A stretch of 64,000 nucleotides of DNA from Maridesulfovibrio bastinii DSM 16055 (GTDB taxonomy: Bacteria > Desulfobacterota > Desulfovibrionia > Desulfovibrionales > Desulfovibrionaceae). Made by a program: the position numbers and the translations under genes. Location: contig NZ_AUCX01000005.1 of assembly GCF_000429985.1 (NCBI RefSeq), forward strand, positions 124,001 through 188,000, given 5' to 3'. The first letter of the stretch is position 1; each line of letters begins with the position of its first letter. A model generated the notes under the pieces. That model was not told the DNA's origin. It ran no database searches and saw nothing but the letters and a program-made list of their open reading frames with translations. Shown here piece after piece: positions 34,505 through 42,463 of this stretch.

Positions 34505-35395
34505 ATGACTAAAAATAATGCCGCACAGGCTTCAGAAACGGCTCAGGAACAACTTTTGAGGATTAATCGTGAAGTCCTTTCAGTTCCACATACTTTTTTT
34601 GCAGACAGTCTTTATGAAGCTCTGCTTACGGAAGGGAATTCATCTTTTTTTATTATCAGTCTTCAGAATGAAGAAGAATTTAATGAAGGACACATACCCG
34701 GAGCTGTCAGATTTCAAATAGATCTGTCCCGCCCTGAAAAAGCCTTGAAGAGTCTGCCTGCTGATAAGACCATAGTAGTCACAGATTCAAATGGGCAATT
34801 GAGTTGCAGGATAACTACGTTTCTTCGTCAGATGGGCGTTAATGCTAAAAATTTATTGGTAGGTCTGGAAGGGTGGAACAAAAAATATTCCGGCGCTGGA
34901 GCATATTGCGGAGGAGTCGGTCTGCCTGTTTCAGATGTTGCCACTCCTTTGCCTGTAAATGACATTCCATATTCGGCTCCATCAGGATTAAGCGACAAAG
35001 AATTGATTTTAAAACGTACCGTTGATTACGCCAGTCAGGGGCGTCCAGCTATTATAAGCCCGGAAGAGGCTTTGAACATGTCGAACAGTTTTACAATAAG
35101 TATGCAGGCTGAAGCCGATTACGCCTTTGGTCATATTGATGGCGCTGCAAATCTTCCTGTTGAATTATTTTTGAGTGGAAGCCCTGAATTACTTAAATTG
35201 CCCTTTGATAAAAAAATTATTGTCGGTTGTTATATGGGGCATTATTCCAATATCGGCTCACTTATTCTGAATCAGTTGGGATACGAAGCCTACAGTCTGG
35301 ACTGGGGGCTTGCCGGATGGAATACTGATGGTTTTGAAAGACCACTTCAATGGTTGCAGGGCGATAATGAATACCCTGTAGAGAAAGGAAGCTGA
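34505..35395 (+). CDS. Tandem rhodanese-domain protein
   Basis: A 296-residue protein with two rhodanese folds. The first (~20-130) has the entry motif GHIPGAVRF but its active-site loop reads VVTDSNGQLS, with Asp in place of the catalytic Cys. The second (~180-285) has GHIDGAANLPVE and the loop VGCYMGHYS, which keeps Cys. This inactive-active pattern is typical of two-domain sulfurtransferases. It may transfer sulfane sulfur; the acceptor is unknown. It follows the sigma factor gene closely and ends in a terminator. Confidence 0.87.
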   Translation: MTKNNAAQASETAQEQLLRINREVLSVPHTFFADSLYEALLTEGNSSFFIISLQNEEEFNEGHIPGAVRFQIDLSRPEKALKSLPADKTIVVTDSNGQLSCRITTFLRQMGVNAKNLLVGLEGWNKKYSGAGAYCGGVGLPVSDVATPLPVNDIPYSAPSGLSDKELILKRTVDYASQGRPAIISPEEALNMSNSFTISMQAEADYAFGHIDGAANLPVELFLSGSPELLKLPFDKKIIVGCYMGHYSNIGSLILNQLGYEAYSLDWGLAGWNTDGFERPLQWLQGDNEYPVEKGS

Positions 35396-35440
35396 AATAA
35401 TATTCATGTCATTTTAATATGATTAGTACAGCTATGCATG

Positions 35441-35486
35441 AAAGCGGGTTATCCTCTTTAATTAATAAGAGGGTAATCCGCTTTTT
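35441..35486 (+). terminator. Terminator after the rhodanese gene
   Basis: Stem AAAGCGGGTTATCCTCTT (35441-35458) with 35467-35484, one mismatch pair, then TTTTT on the plus strand. It lies between convergent genes. Confidence 0.88.
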
Positions 35487-35520
35487 AATTATTATCTTGA
35501 TTGGTTATTCTGTTTTGCTG

Positions 35521-36942
35521 TTAACCATCCACAATTTTTAAAATTGAACTATTGTTCAGGTATAAGGCTTTATCCAGCAATTCATTTGAGTTTAAAATTT
35601 TTAGATGTTTGAGTTTTGCGTTTTTCAGGATTGCATCTGTGACCTGTCTGAAAAAGACTGTTGTAATAACTATGGCATCAATTTCTAAATTTTCAGGCAG
35701 ATTTTTGTAAAAAATGATTGGTATTTCTGAAATTTTTTTACCGTGTTTTTCAGGATCACTGTCAAAGATATATTGAATATTAAATTTGTTTTTTAATATT
35801 TTTATAGAAGTTCTACATCTGCCTCCGGCTCCCCATAAGGCTATTTTGCTATTTTCAGGGATATTTTGAAATATTTTTTGATTAGAACATATTCTCATAA
35901 GTCTGAGAGCTTTTGCCCTGTATAATGGATGAGCATGGCTCATTTTGTGCTCAAGGTAGTCCCTGATGTGATGAAAAAAGTCATTATCAAAGAGAAAAGC
36001 TCCGGCATGAAGTGTCTCTACCGGAATTTCAATTTTTTTATTCTTTCTAAGGAGTTCTGCGAAAAGATTATTATCACCGGTTTCAATAGCGTCACTCAAT
36101 AAATTGTTTATTGTAATATCAATATTCTGGCTTCGACTGAATTCTAAAGAGTATTTCGGATATAATTTTTTAAATACCAGCTGCCAATAATGTTTACCGG
36201 GATGCTCAAGGTCGTAATGTTTTGTGAAAATATAGCGGTCATTTTTCTGGAAGCTGTCGAAGAGTACCGGGAAGCTGTATTTGAAACCGGACTCATAAAT
36301 ATAATCTTCAAGTGGCTGGGATATTTTTATAACTTTGATATTTTTTATTTTTTCAATATCAGAATAAAATTGATCAGCTCCAGCCTGAATCATGTTCCAG
36401 TTTTTCAGAGTTGATTTATCAGAATCAGAAAAATTTTTGATTCTTTCTATAATTATTATCTGGGCATCAGGAAAAGATTCGGTGAGCGAGAATATAAAAT
36501 TTTTGAATCTTGCGAGGTATGAAGAGCTGTCAGGAATAATCTGATCAAAATCAGTCTGCAATCTGCTCCAAAAATCAACCCCCAGATTTTCCGGCCAGTA
36601 CTGTTCGTTTACTTCAATAATGAAGCCCGATTTTTTGTGCTGATAGCATAATTCACTTTCATGAAACAGGTTACATACAATAGTATCAGGCTTGAATTTA
36701 TGAAAATCTTTCGCAGAGGGATTAATTTTTATACTGCCCGTAGAAAGTAATCCTGAAATTTCTTCTTCTGGTAAATAGTGTTTCAAGTAGCTTTTTGCTT
36801 CTTGAAGTCCCCCAACATGATTAAGTTCCGAAAGAATGGATAAAAAGTATTTTGCTTCGAGTCCGGCTTCATTCGCAATTTCTTTTAAATTAAGGGCTTG
36901 GCAATTGCCGATAAAGCAAATTTTATTTTTGGGGCTAAGCAT
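35521..36942 (-). CDS. WcbI-like protein with C-terminal Rossmann-type domain
   Basis: A 473-residue protein from the ATG at 36942. The N-terminus KICFIGNCQALNLKEIA carries the GNCQ motif of WcbI-type polysaccharide proteins (putative acyltransferase/hydrolase), followed by about 230 residues including NLFHESELCY and IIIIERIKNF. Residues ~370-460 form a Rossmann-like domain (KIALWGAGGRCRTSIKIL, YIFDSDPEKHG) like those in nucleotide- or sugar-modifying enzymes. A role in surface polysaccharide or glycan modification is plausible; no such cluster lies nearby. Single gene of AT-rich composition. Confidence 0.65.
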   Translation of the reverse strand: MLSPKNKICFIGNCQALNLKEIANEAGLEAKYFLSILSELNHVGGLQEAKSYLKHYLPEEEISGLLSTGSIKINPSAKDFHKFKPDTIVCNLFHESELCYQHKKSGFIIEVNEQYWPENLGVDFWSRLQTDFDQIIPDSSSYLARFKNFIFSLTESFPDAQIIIIERIKNFSDSDKSTLKNWNMIQAGADQFYSDIEKIKNIKVIKISQPLEDYIYESGFKYSFPVLFDSFQKNDRYIFTKHYDLEHPGKHYWQLVFKKLYPKYSLEFSRSQNIDITINNLLSDAIETGDNNLFAELLRKNKKIEIPVETLHAGAFLFDNDFFHHIRDYLEHKMSHAHPLYRAKALRLMRICSNQKIFQNIPENSKIALWGAGGRCRTSIKILKNKFNIQYIFDSDPEKHGKKISEIPIIFYKNLPENLEIDAIVITTVFFRQVTDAILKNAKLKHLKILNSNELLDKALYLNNSSILKIVDG

Positions 36943-37322
36943 CTGTTCCAATCTTTTATTTATTGTTGAGGCATTATATGCGCAGATTATTTTTTAATTA
37001 TAATATTATTAATTGTCCATCTCTAGCTTGGTTAATTCTATAGTTTATGTGTTGTGTAAGGATGTATAATTATGGTTTTGCCGTATAGCATTTACATAAA
37101 GCTCCGGCTGCTGTGATAAAAGTCGTCAATACAGTTAATACCATCAGAATCAAAAGGTATATTTGATATCTTATTACAATATAAACTATTTTTGTGTTGG
37201 GATACGATTTTTTAGCCGTAAAAATTTATAGACTGGGAGTGAAAGGTACGGGAAACGATGATTCGAAGGAATGATCAACCGGTTTGCCGTTTTTGGGGCT
37301 GGGGCATTAATGAAAATCAGGC
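36943..37322. other. Intergenic region with no recognised element
   Basis: AT-rich, between the WcbI-like gene and the second tRNA cluster's terminator. It should hold the WcbI-like promoter. I see no ORF, RNA gene or repeat. Confidence 0.4.
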
Positions 37323-37357
37323 AAAAAAAAAGACTGAATTGAAAAATTCAGTCTTTT
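37323..37357 (-). terminator. Terminator of the second tRNA operon
   Basis: Stem AAAAGACTGAATT (37328-37340) with AATTCAGTCTTTT (37345-37357), loop GAAA, T run on the minus strand. It lies 12 bp past the tRNA-Glu. Confidence 0.93.
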
Positions 37358-37369
37358 GAAAAACTTTTT

Positions 37370-37447
37370 TGGCGTCTCCAAGGGGATTTGAACCCCTGTC
37401 GTCGGCGTGAGAGGCCGATGTCCTGGGCCGGGCTAGACGATGGAGAC
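37370..37447 (-). tRNA. tRNA-Glu (CUC)
   Basis: 78 nt on the minus strand, beginning GTCTCCATCGTCTAG, with anticodon loop CCTCTCACG (anticodon CUC), T-loop GGTTCAAATCC and encoded CCA. It differs from the UUC copies in the acceptor and anticodon stems. Confidence 0.96.
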
Positions 37448-37460
37448 TTATATTTTTTGC

Positions 37461-37535
37461 TGGCTGGGACACAAGGACTCGAACCTTGATTAACGGAGCC
37501 AGAACCCGTCGTCCTGCCAATTGAACGATGTCCCA
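37461..37535 (-). tRNA. tRNA-Gln (CUG), second copy
   Basis: 75 nt, anticodon stem ACGGG/TCCGT with loop TTCTGGC (anticodon CUG), encoded CCA. It differs from the copy at 33042 only in the anticodon arm (positions 27, 31 and 38). Confidence 0.95.
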
Positions 37536-37547
37536 GCAGCGAAAAAA

Positions 37548-37576
37548 TGACTATTTTGAAAGAGCTAAACTGTCAA
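37548..37576 (-). promoter_or_regulatory. Promoter of the second tRNA operon
   Basis: Minus-strand TTGACA (37571-37576) and TAGTCA (37548-37553) 17 bases apart, upstream of the tRNA-Gln at the same distance as in the first cluster. Confidence 0.68.
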
Positions 37577-37614
37577 CATCTTTTTTAGCTTTTCAAAATT
37601 TTTTTAATTTAAAC

Positions 37615-37956
37615 CTACTGAACTCTTGCGAGTGCGCGGGTACGTTTTTTCAGTTTGTTGATTTTGCGGCGCATGATGTCACGATCATTACGTGATTCAA
37701 GAGCAGCTCTCTTTTCGCGCAGTTCACGGATTTCTTTTTTAATTGCAAAGATCTGATCTTTGTAAGGAGAAACTCCGCCTTCTTCAGTGAAGCCGAAAAC
37801 TTCTTTGATTTTAGCAACGATATCTTCTTTGCTCATTCCGGATACACCAACAATCATGGTCAGCTTGTTGATGCAGAGTTCGCGCAGTTCCTTAGTTGTC
37901 ATTTTGTCCAGGGGCTTTTTAAGGCCGAGACTGTCGAAGCTGATTTCTTCGCTCAT
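37615..37956 (-). CDS. Conserved small protein with SAP/Rho-N-like motif and coiled coil
   Basis: A 113-residue protein from the ATG at 37956, which has AAGGAG five or six bases upstream; the longer frame lacks one. Residues ~17-50 (MTTKELRELCINKL with GMSKEDIVAKIKEVFG) look like a SAP or Rho N-terminal helix-loop-helix, often a nucleic-acid-binding module. Residues ~65-113 form a basic coiled coil (KKEIRELREKRAALESRN, then RRKINKLKKRTRAL). It probably binds nucleic acid or ribosomes; function unknown. It lies 43 bp downstream of the DUF721 gene. Confidence 0.78.
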   Translation of the reverse strand: MSEEISFDSLGLKKPLDKMTTKELRELCINKLTMIVGVSGMSKEDIVAKIKEVFGFTEEGGVSPYKDQIFAIKKEIRELREKRAALESRNDRDIMRRKINKLKKRTRALARVQ

Positions 37957-37999
37957 GTTATTCTCCTTGGGGCCGGGGTACGGCCGCGAAAATGAAAAT

Positions 38000-38506
38000 T
38001 TATGATTCTTCAAATAGCCGGAGGTATTTAAGATAACACCGACCAACCGGCTGATCTGGATCGAACTTATCTTTTAACCCGCCTAACTTGCGGGGTTTTT
38101 TAAGTTCGGGATCATTGAATTCAGGACGCTTTAATTCGTACCCGTCCAATGGAACCCTGCCGTTTAACAGCTCAAACAGTATCTTGTCAAAGACTTCCTG
38201 ACCTAAAAATGAATTTACTCTTTCAACAATCTCCTGAGCAAAGTATGAAAGCTCCTGAACAACCACAGGATCATCGGCCGCAAGAATGAGTGTCCGTTTG
38301 CGGTGTCCCAGTGGTTTTGCCATCTCGGAAAGGTCCGGTCCCATAAGTTCAGGCCATGCTTTCCAGAGCTTGGGCATAGCCATATTATTGGTACCGTCCA
38401 GAGCACTGATTACCGAACCTATGGCCTCACCAGTAGTTCGCATTCTGCGTTGCCTGGGATGGTATATTCGGCCTGTCGGGCCGTTGAATTTGTTTTTTAG
38501 AGCCAT
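38000..38506 (-). CDS. DUF721/DciA family protein (predicted helicase loader)
   Basis: A 168-residue protein with the DUF721 pattern: IGSVISALDGTNNMAMPKLW, KAWPELMGPDLSEMAKPLG and the RTLILAADDPVVVQELSYF strand-helix core. DciA proteins help load the replicative helicase DnaB in most bacteria that lack DnaC. The C-terminal ~60 residues are basic and proline-rich and probably disordered. It is paired with the small coiled-coil gene downstream. Confidence 0.82.
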   Translation of the reverse strand: MALKNKFNGPTGRIYHPRQRRMRTTGEAIGSVISALDGTNNMAMPKLWKAWPELMGPDLSEMAKPLGHRKRTLILAADDPVVVQELSYFAQEIVERVNSFLGQEVFDKILFELLNGRVPLDGYELKRPEFNDPELKKPRKLGGLKDKFDPDQPVGRCYLKYLRLFEES

Positions 38507-38657
38507 CTATGATTAATAATGTTTTAATTTATGGTTGGTCAAGTGAACCATCTATTTTGATATAAGCAAAAAAGCAGGTAAAATTTTCTTTTTAAATAAT
38601 TTTATAGGGCCTAAATTTCATTTTTTTAAAAAAATGAAAAATACTGCTTTGTTCAGC

Positions 38658-38721
38658 TTGACTACGGAAGCAGGTCCATATAAAGCATATTTCATATGGT
38701 TATATAAAGATGTTTTTATAT
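38658..38721 (+). promoter_or_regulatory. Promoter with overlapping dyads, likely SahR operator
   Basis: TTGACT (38658-38663) and TATAAA (38679-38684), spacing 15, form a possible promoter. The dyad CCATAT-N12-ATATGG (38676-38699) covers the -10 box, and a second dyad ATATAAA-N6-TTTATAT (38702-38721) follows. Repeated (C/T)ATATAAAG at 38677 and 38701 fits tandem sites for the ArsR-type regulator encoded next. Confidence 0.55.
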
Positions 38722-38740
38722 GAGTTCAACGGCGGTAATT

Positions 38741-39649
38741 ATGGATATTATTAAATACAGCAAAGCTCTTTCAGATGAAATCAGAGTCAGGCTGCTGGCT
38801 ATGTTGCGGGATAATGAATTGAATGTGGGCGAGGTCGTACAGATTTTAGGTATGTCTCAACCCCGAATTTCAAGGCATCTTAAAATTCTGCATGAAAGCG
38901 GGCTGCTTGAATCACGCCGTGAAGGACTTTGGAATTTTTACAAATTAACCTCTGAAGGTTCAGGCAGAAGGTTTGCAAAATCAATAGACTGGATTTTTGA
39001 AAAAGATCCCCTCGTTGTAAGTGATAGTGTTAAAGTCTCGGAAGTTCTGGCCGAGCGTCGTCGTGAAACCAGTGAATTTTTTGATGAAATAGCTGAAGAC
39101 TGGGAACATCTACAACGTGAGGTCTTTGGTGATTTCGATTTGAATGAGCAGATTATGTCCTATTCGCCTGTGAGCGGCCTCTGTGCTGATCTGGGCTGCG
39201 GAAATGGTGCTCTGCTGCAATTGATGATGGAAAAATGTTCTTCTGTTATTGGCGTGGACAGCTCCAAGCGTATGCTTGAACTTGCTGAAAAGCGTATCGG
39301 CGGCAGGGACGGTGTCAGCCTGAGAATAGGTGATCTTACGCATCTGCCCTTAAAAGACAGCGAAGCTGATTTTTCGGTAATATCCATGGTGCTGCATCAC
39401 CTGCCTCATCCTGAACAGGCTGTGAGTGAAGCTTACCGGACCCTTGATAAGGGCGGAAATTTTATAATTGCCGATTTTGCAATGCATTCCAACGAGTCAA
39501 TGCGCACCGAGTATGGAGACCGAAGACTCGGATTTACCGAGAAGGAACTGCTCCAGTGGATGCATGATTCGGGTTTCCATTCTGTAGAAATAAGTAAGTT
39601 CCCTGTGAAGAAAGGGCTGACAGTCCTTCTTGTTCATGGGATTAAATAG
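38741..39649 (+). CDS. sahR: ArsR-family regulator with SAM-methyltransferase-like domain, SahR-like
   Basis: About 302 residues from the ATG at 38741; 38720 is an in-frame alternative that would lie inside the operator. Residues ~1-90 form an ArsR winged helix with YSKALSDEIRVRLLAML and the recognition helix MSQPRISRHLKILHESGLL. Residues ~120-300 are a class I methyltransferase fold (LCADLGCGNGALLQLMM, VISMVLHHLPHPEQAV). SahR in Desulfovibrio and relatives has this architecture, binds S-adenosylhomocysteine and represses methionine-cycle genes. ahcY begins 74 bp downstream on the same strand. Name assigned by architecture and context. Confidence 0.85.
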   Translation: MDIIKYSKALSDEIRVRLLAMLRDNELNVGEVVQILGMSQPRISRHLKILHESGLLESRREGLWNFYKLTSEGSGRRFAKSIDWIFEKDPLVVSDSVKVSEVLAERRRETSEFFDEIAEDWEHLQREVFGDFDLNEQIMSYSPVSGLCADLGCGNGALLQLMMEKCSSVIGVDSSKRMLELAEKRIGGRDGVSLRIGDLTHLPLKDSEADFSVISMVLHHLPHPEQAVSEAYRTLDKGGNFIIADFAMHSNESMRTEYGDRRLGFTEKELLQWMHDSGFHSVEISKFPVKKGLTVLLVHGIK

Positions 39650-39723
39650 TGTAGAGCAGCCCGGTGTCCGGGTTTCAATAAAATTAACAGCTGCGCATGG
39701 CGCAACCAAACACGGAGGAAATA

Positions 39724-41142
39724 ATGCTTAAGATAGATCCTTCTCTTGAGTACAAAGTGGCTGATATGAGCCTGGCTGACTGGGGTAATAAAGAAATGCA
39801 GCTTTCCGAGCGTGAAATGCCCGGTCTTATGGCTATCCGCGAAAAATACGGAAAAGAAAAACCTCTTAAGGGTCTCAAAGTTATGGGTAGCCTCCACATG
39901 ACTATCCAGACAGCCATGCTTATTGAGACTCTGCATGCTCTTGGTGCTGATCTTCGCTGGGCTTCATGCAATATTTTTTCTACTCAGGATCACGCTGCTG
40001 CTGCCATCGTTAAAAACGGTACAGCCAAAGTTTTTGCATGGAAGGGTGAATCACTGGAAGAATACTGGTGGTGCACCGAGCAGGCTCTGACTTGGCCTGA
40101 CGGTTCAGGACCGGATCTTATTGTTGATGATGGTGGCGACGCAACCCTGCTTATTCATAAAGGTGTTCAGGCTGAAAAGGATTCTTCAATTCTTGAAAAA
40201 GAATATGACAATAAAGAATTTCAGTGCGTTATCGACCGTCTGAAAGCTTCAGTTGCTGAAAATCCTTCCAAGTGGACTGAAATTTCAAAGAAAGTTCGTG
40301 GTGTTTCTGAAGAAACCACAACAGGTGTTCATCGCCTTTATCAGATGCAGGAATCCGGAGAACTTCTCTTCCCCGCATTCAATGTTAATGATTCCGTTAC
40401 CAAGTCAAAATTTGACAACCTCTACGGATGCCGTGAATCACTTGCTGACGGCATCAAACGCGCTACCGATATCATGATCGCCGGTAAAGTTGTAGTTGTT
40501 GTCGGTTATGGTGATGTTGGTAAAGGTTGCGCCCAGTCCATGCGTGGTTTCGGTGCCAGGGTTATAGTTACCGAAATTGATCCTATCTGCGCCCTGCAGG
40601 CTGCTATGGAAGGCTTTGAAGTTACAACAATGGATAAAGCCGTACCAGAAGGTGATATTTTTGTTACTTGTACTGGCAACTATCATGTTGTAAGAGGAGA
40701 GCATATGGCTCAGATGAAGAATGAAGCCATTGTCTGCAACATCGGTCACTTTGATAATGAAATAGAAATGGATTACCTTGAAAAGAATCCCAAAGCTGAA
40801 AAAATCAGCATCAAACCTCAGGTTGATAAATGGGTAATGGATTCAGGTAAATCAATTATCATTCTTGCCGAGGGACGCCTGGTAAACCTTGGTTGTGCAA
40901 CCGGTCACCCGAGTTTTGTAATGAGCAACAGCTTCACCAATCAGGCTCTTGCTCAGATTGACCTTGCTCAGAATGATTATGAACCGTCTGTTATGATTCT
41001 GCCCAAAAAGCTGGATGAGGAAGTTGCCCGTCTGCACCTTGAGCGTCTCGGAGTAGAGCTTGATATTCTCAGCAAAGAACAGGCAGACTACATAGGTGTT
41101 GCTGTTGATGGTCCTTTCAAGGCTGATCACTACCGCTATTAA
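39724..41142 (+). CDS. ahcY: Adenosylhomocysteinase
   Basis: 472 residues from the ATG at 39724, which has GGAGG seven bases upstream; an ATG at 39697 in frame is less likely. It hydrolyses S-adenosylhomocysteine to adenosine and homocysteine, relieving product inhibition of methyltransferases. Motifs: [11 protein letters not shown] (substrate region), the NAD-binding [20 protein letters not shown], and the C-terminal [11 protein letters not shown]. The length and motifs fit the bacterial tetrameric enzyme. Between the regulator and ahcY lie two short hairpins (39659-39672, CCCGG/CCGGG), but I do not see a known riboswitch. Confidence 0.97.
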   Translation: MLKIDPSLEYKVADMSLADWGNKEMQLSEREMPGLMAIREKYGKEKPLKGLKVMGSLHMTIQTAMLIETLHALGADLRWASCNIFSTQDHAAAAIVKNGTAKVFAWKGESLEEYWWCTEQALTWPDGSGPDLIVDDGGDATLLIHKGVQAEKDSSILEKEYDNKEFQCVIDRLKASVAENPSKWTEISKKVRGVSEETTTGVHRLYQMQESGELLFPAFNVNDSVTKSKFDNLYGCRESLADGIKRATDIMIAGKVVVVVGYGDVGKGCAQSMRGFGARVIVTEIDPICALQAAMEGFEVTTMDKAVPEGDIFVTCTGNYHVVRGEHMAQMKNEAIVCNIGHFDNEIEMDYLEKNPKAEKISIKPQVDKWVMDSGKSIIILAEGRLVNLGCATGHPSFVMSNSFTNQALAQIDLAQNDYEPSVMILPKKLDEEVARLHLERLGVELDILSKEQADYIGVAVDGPFKADHYRY

Positions 41143-41467
41143 TTTTATGGAATCATCATTCCATAATCAGCTAAAAGGCGGGATATAAGCGCTTCGGCAA
41201 GTGTAATATCTCCGCTGATAAACGAGGGTGAAGGAAAGTTGTACGCGAGTATGACTATCTTTCACCCTCTTCGCATTTTATGGGTTTGTTATCAGTTTAT
41301 ATTTTTTAAAATAGAGTAGCCATTGCTACCGTTTCCCTACGTTCATCTTGTACGGTTAGTTCTTTTTAAGAATTGTTGTCGTGCTGTTACAATTTTGTTT
41401 CTTGACGGATTTAAATTTCGGTGCTCTTTTTAAAAATATTTGTAATTTGATAACCTTTTGATGGCGG
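41143..41467. other. Region downstream of ahcY with two hairpins
   Basis: A perfect 9-bp stem TTATGGAAT/ATTCCATAA (41145-41166) directly follows the ahcY stop but lacks a T run. A longer imperfect stem has GAGGGTGAA (41224-41232) pairing with TTCACCCTC (41261-41269). One may terminate ahcY. The rest should carry the promoter for the binding-protein gene. Confidence 0.45.
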
Positions 41468-42238
41468 TTGACTTTTTTGAATAAGCATACGTTTATACAG
41501 GGATTATTTTTTATAGTTTTATTGGCTGCATGCTTTGTTTTCACAGCTCCGGCTAAATGCCGGACCTTAAAGGCTGCAACTGATTACTGGCCGCCTTTTC
41601 GTATCAAAAGTTCAAATGGAACAGTCCGCGGTATTGATATTGACCTGCTCAGATTGCTGGCTGAAAAAATGGGAGACGATATCAAAATTGACAGGCTCCC
41701 ATGGGCAAGATGTTTATATTACCTGAAACGCGGCGCAGAAGATTTGATGACCGGTGTTGCCAAAACGGACGAACGCAGTAAGTTCATGGTATTTAGCGAT
41801 ATTCCTTACTACAGTTGTGCTCCTGCCTTTTATTCCAGATGCGACCACCGTAAAGTTGTTAAAAAATATGAAGATCTCAAAGGGCAAAGCATCGGTTATA
41901 CCCGTGATTCAGCTTATTTTTTTCGGTTTGATCATGACCGGGGACTAAAAAAGTATGCTGAGGATAAGGAAATTCAGCTGCTTGAAATGCTTGATGCTAG
42001 AAGGCTTGATTTAATCATCGGGACTGACTGTCAGGTTGACTACGATATCGTTCATAAGGGCTTTAAGGGAAGAATTGTTAAAATGCCCTACAAGCCAGAG
42101 GATAAAGTGAATCTTTATCTTGGGGTTTCCAGAAAATCAGATCTGGCTGACAGAATGGATGAAATTAATAAGGTGCTCAAAGAACTTGTAAACAGTGGTG
42201 AAATTGCCCATATAGCGCATAGCTATTTTGCTGAATAA
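41468..42238 (+). CDS. Exported solute-binding protein (SBP_bac_3 family)
   Basis: A 256-residue periplasmic-binding-protein-type gene starting at a TTG. The N-terminus has a hydrophobic export segment (GLFFIVLLAACFVFTAP), in which LLAAC could be a lipobox. The mature part starts TLKAATDYWPPFRI and contains GIDIDLLRLLAEKMG, LPWARCLYYLKRG and DLMTGVAKTDERSKF, typical of family 3 amino-acid-type binding proteins. No permease or ATPase lies nearby, so it may serve as a stand-alone sensor or orphan binding protein. The ligand cannot be told. Confidence 0.85.
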   Translation: MTFLNKHTFIQGLFFIVLLAACFVFTAPAKCRTLKAATDYWPPFRIKSSNGTVRGIDIDLLRLLAEKMGDDIKIDRLPWARCLYYLKRGAEDLMTGVAKTDERSKFMVFSDIPYYSCAPAFYSRCDHRKVVKKYEDLKGQSIGYTRDSAYFFRFDHDRGLKKYAEDKEIQLLEMLDARRLDLIIGTDCQVDYDIVHKGFKGRIVKMPYKPEDKVNLYLGVSRKSDLADRMDEINKVLKELVNSGEIAHIAHSYFAE

Positions 42239-42463
42239 CTTTAAACTCTTAATTTTATTGTATAGTTGACGTCACTTCATGCCTTCATAACTTCCATACG
42301 ATTATGCTTGATACCGTTTTTTCTGTACATTTCCTTCGGATAAGGTTTAGGCAGATGTTTTCGCGGAATTTCAATTTGTCATATTGAAGGCTCATTTGTT
42401 GTAATTTTAAATTTATATTTAAGTAATGATATGGATCGGTAAATAATCCGGCAGAGGTATTAT

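Noticed and set aside
39650-39723. Possible SAH riboswitch before ahcY
   Set aside because: Only two short hairpins are present; the sequence does not match the SAH riboswitch core as I know it, and a SahR-like regulator already explains control.
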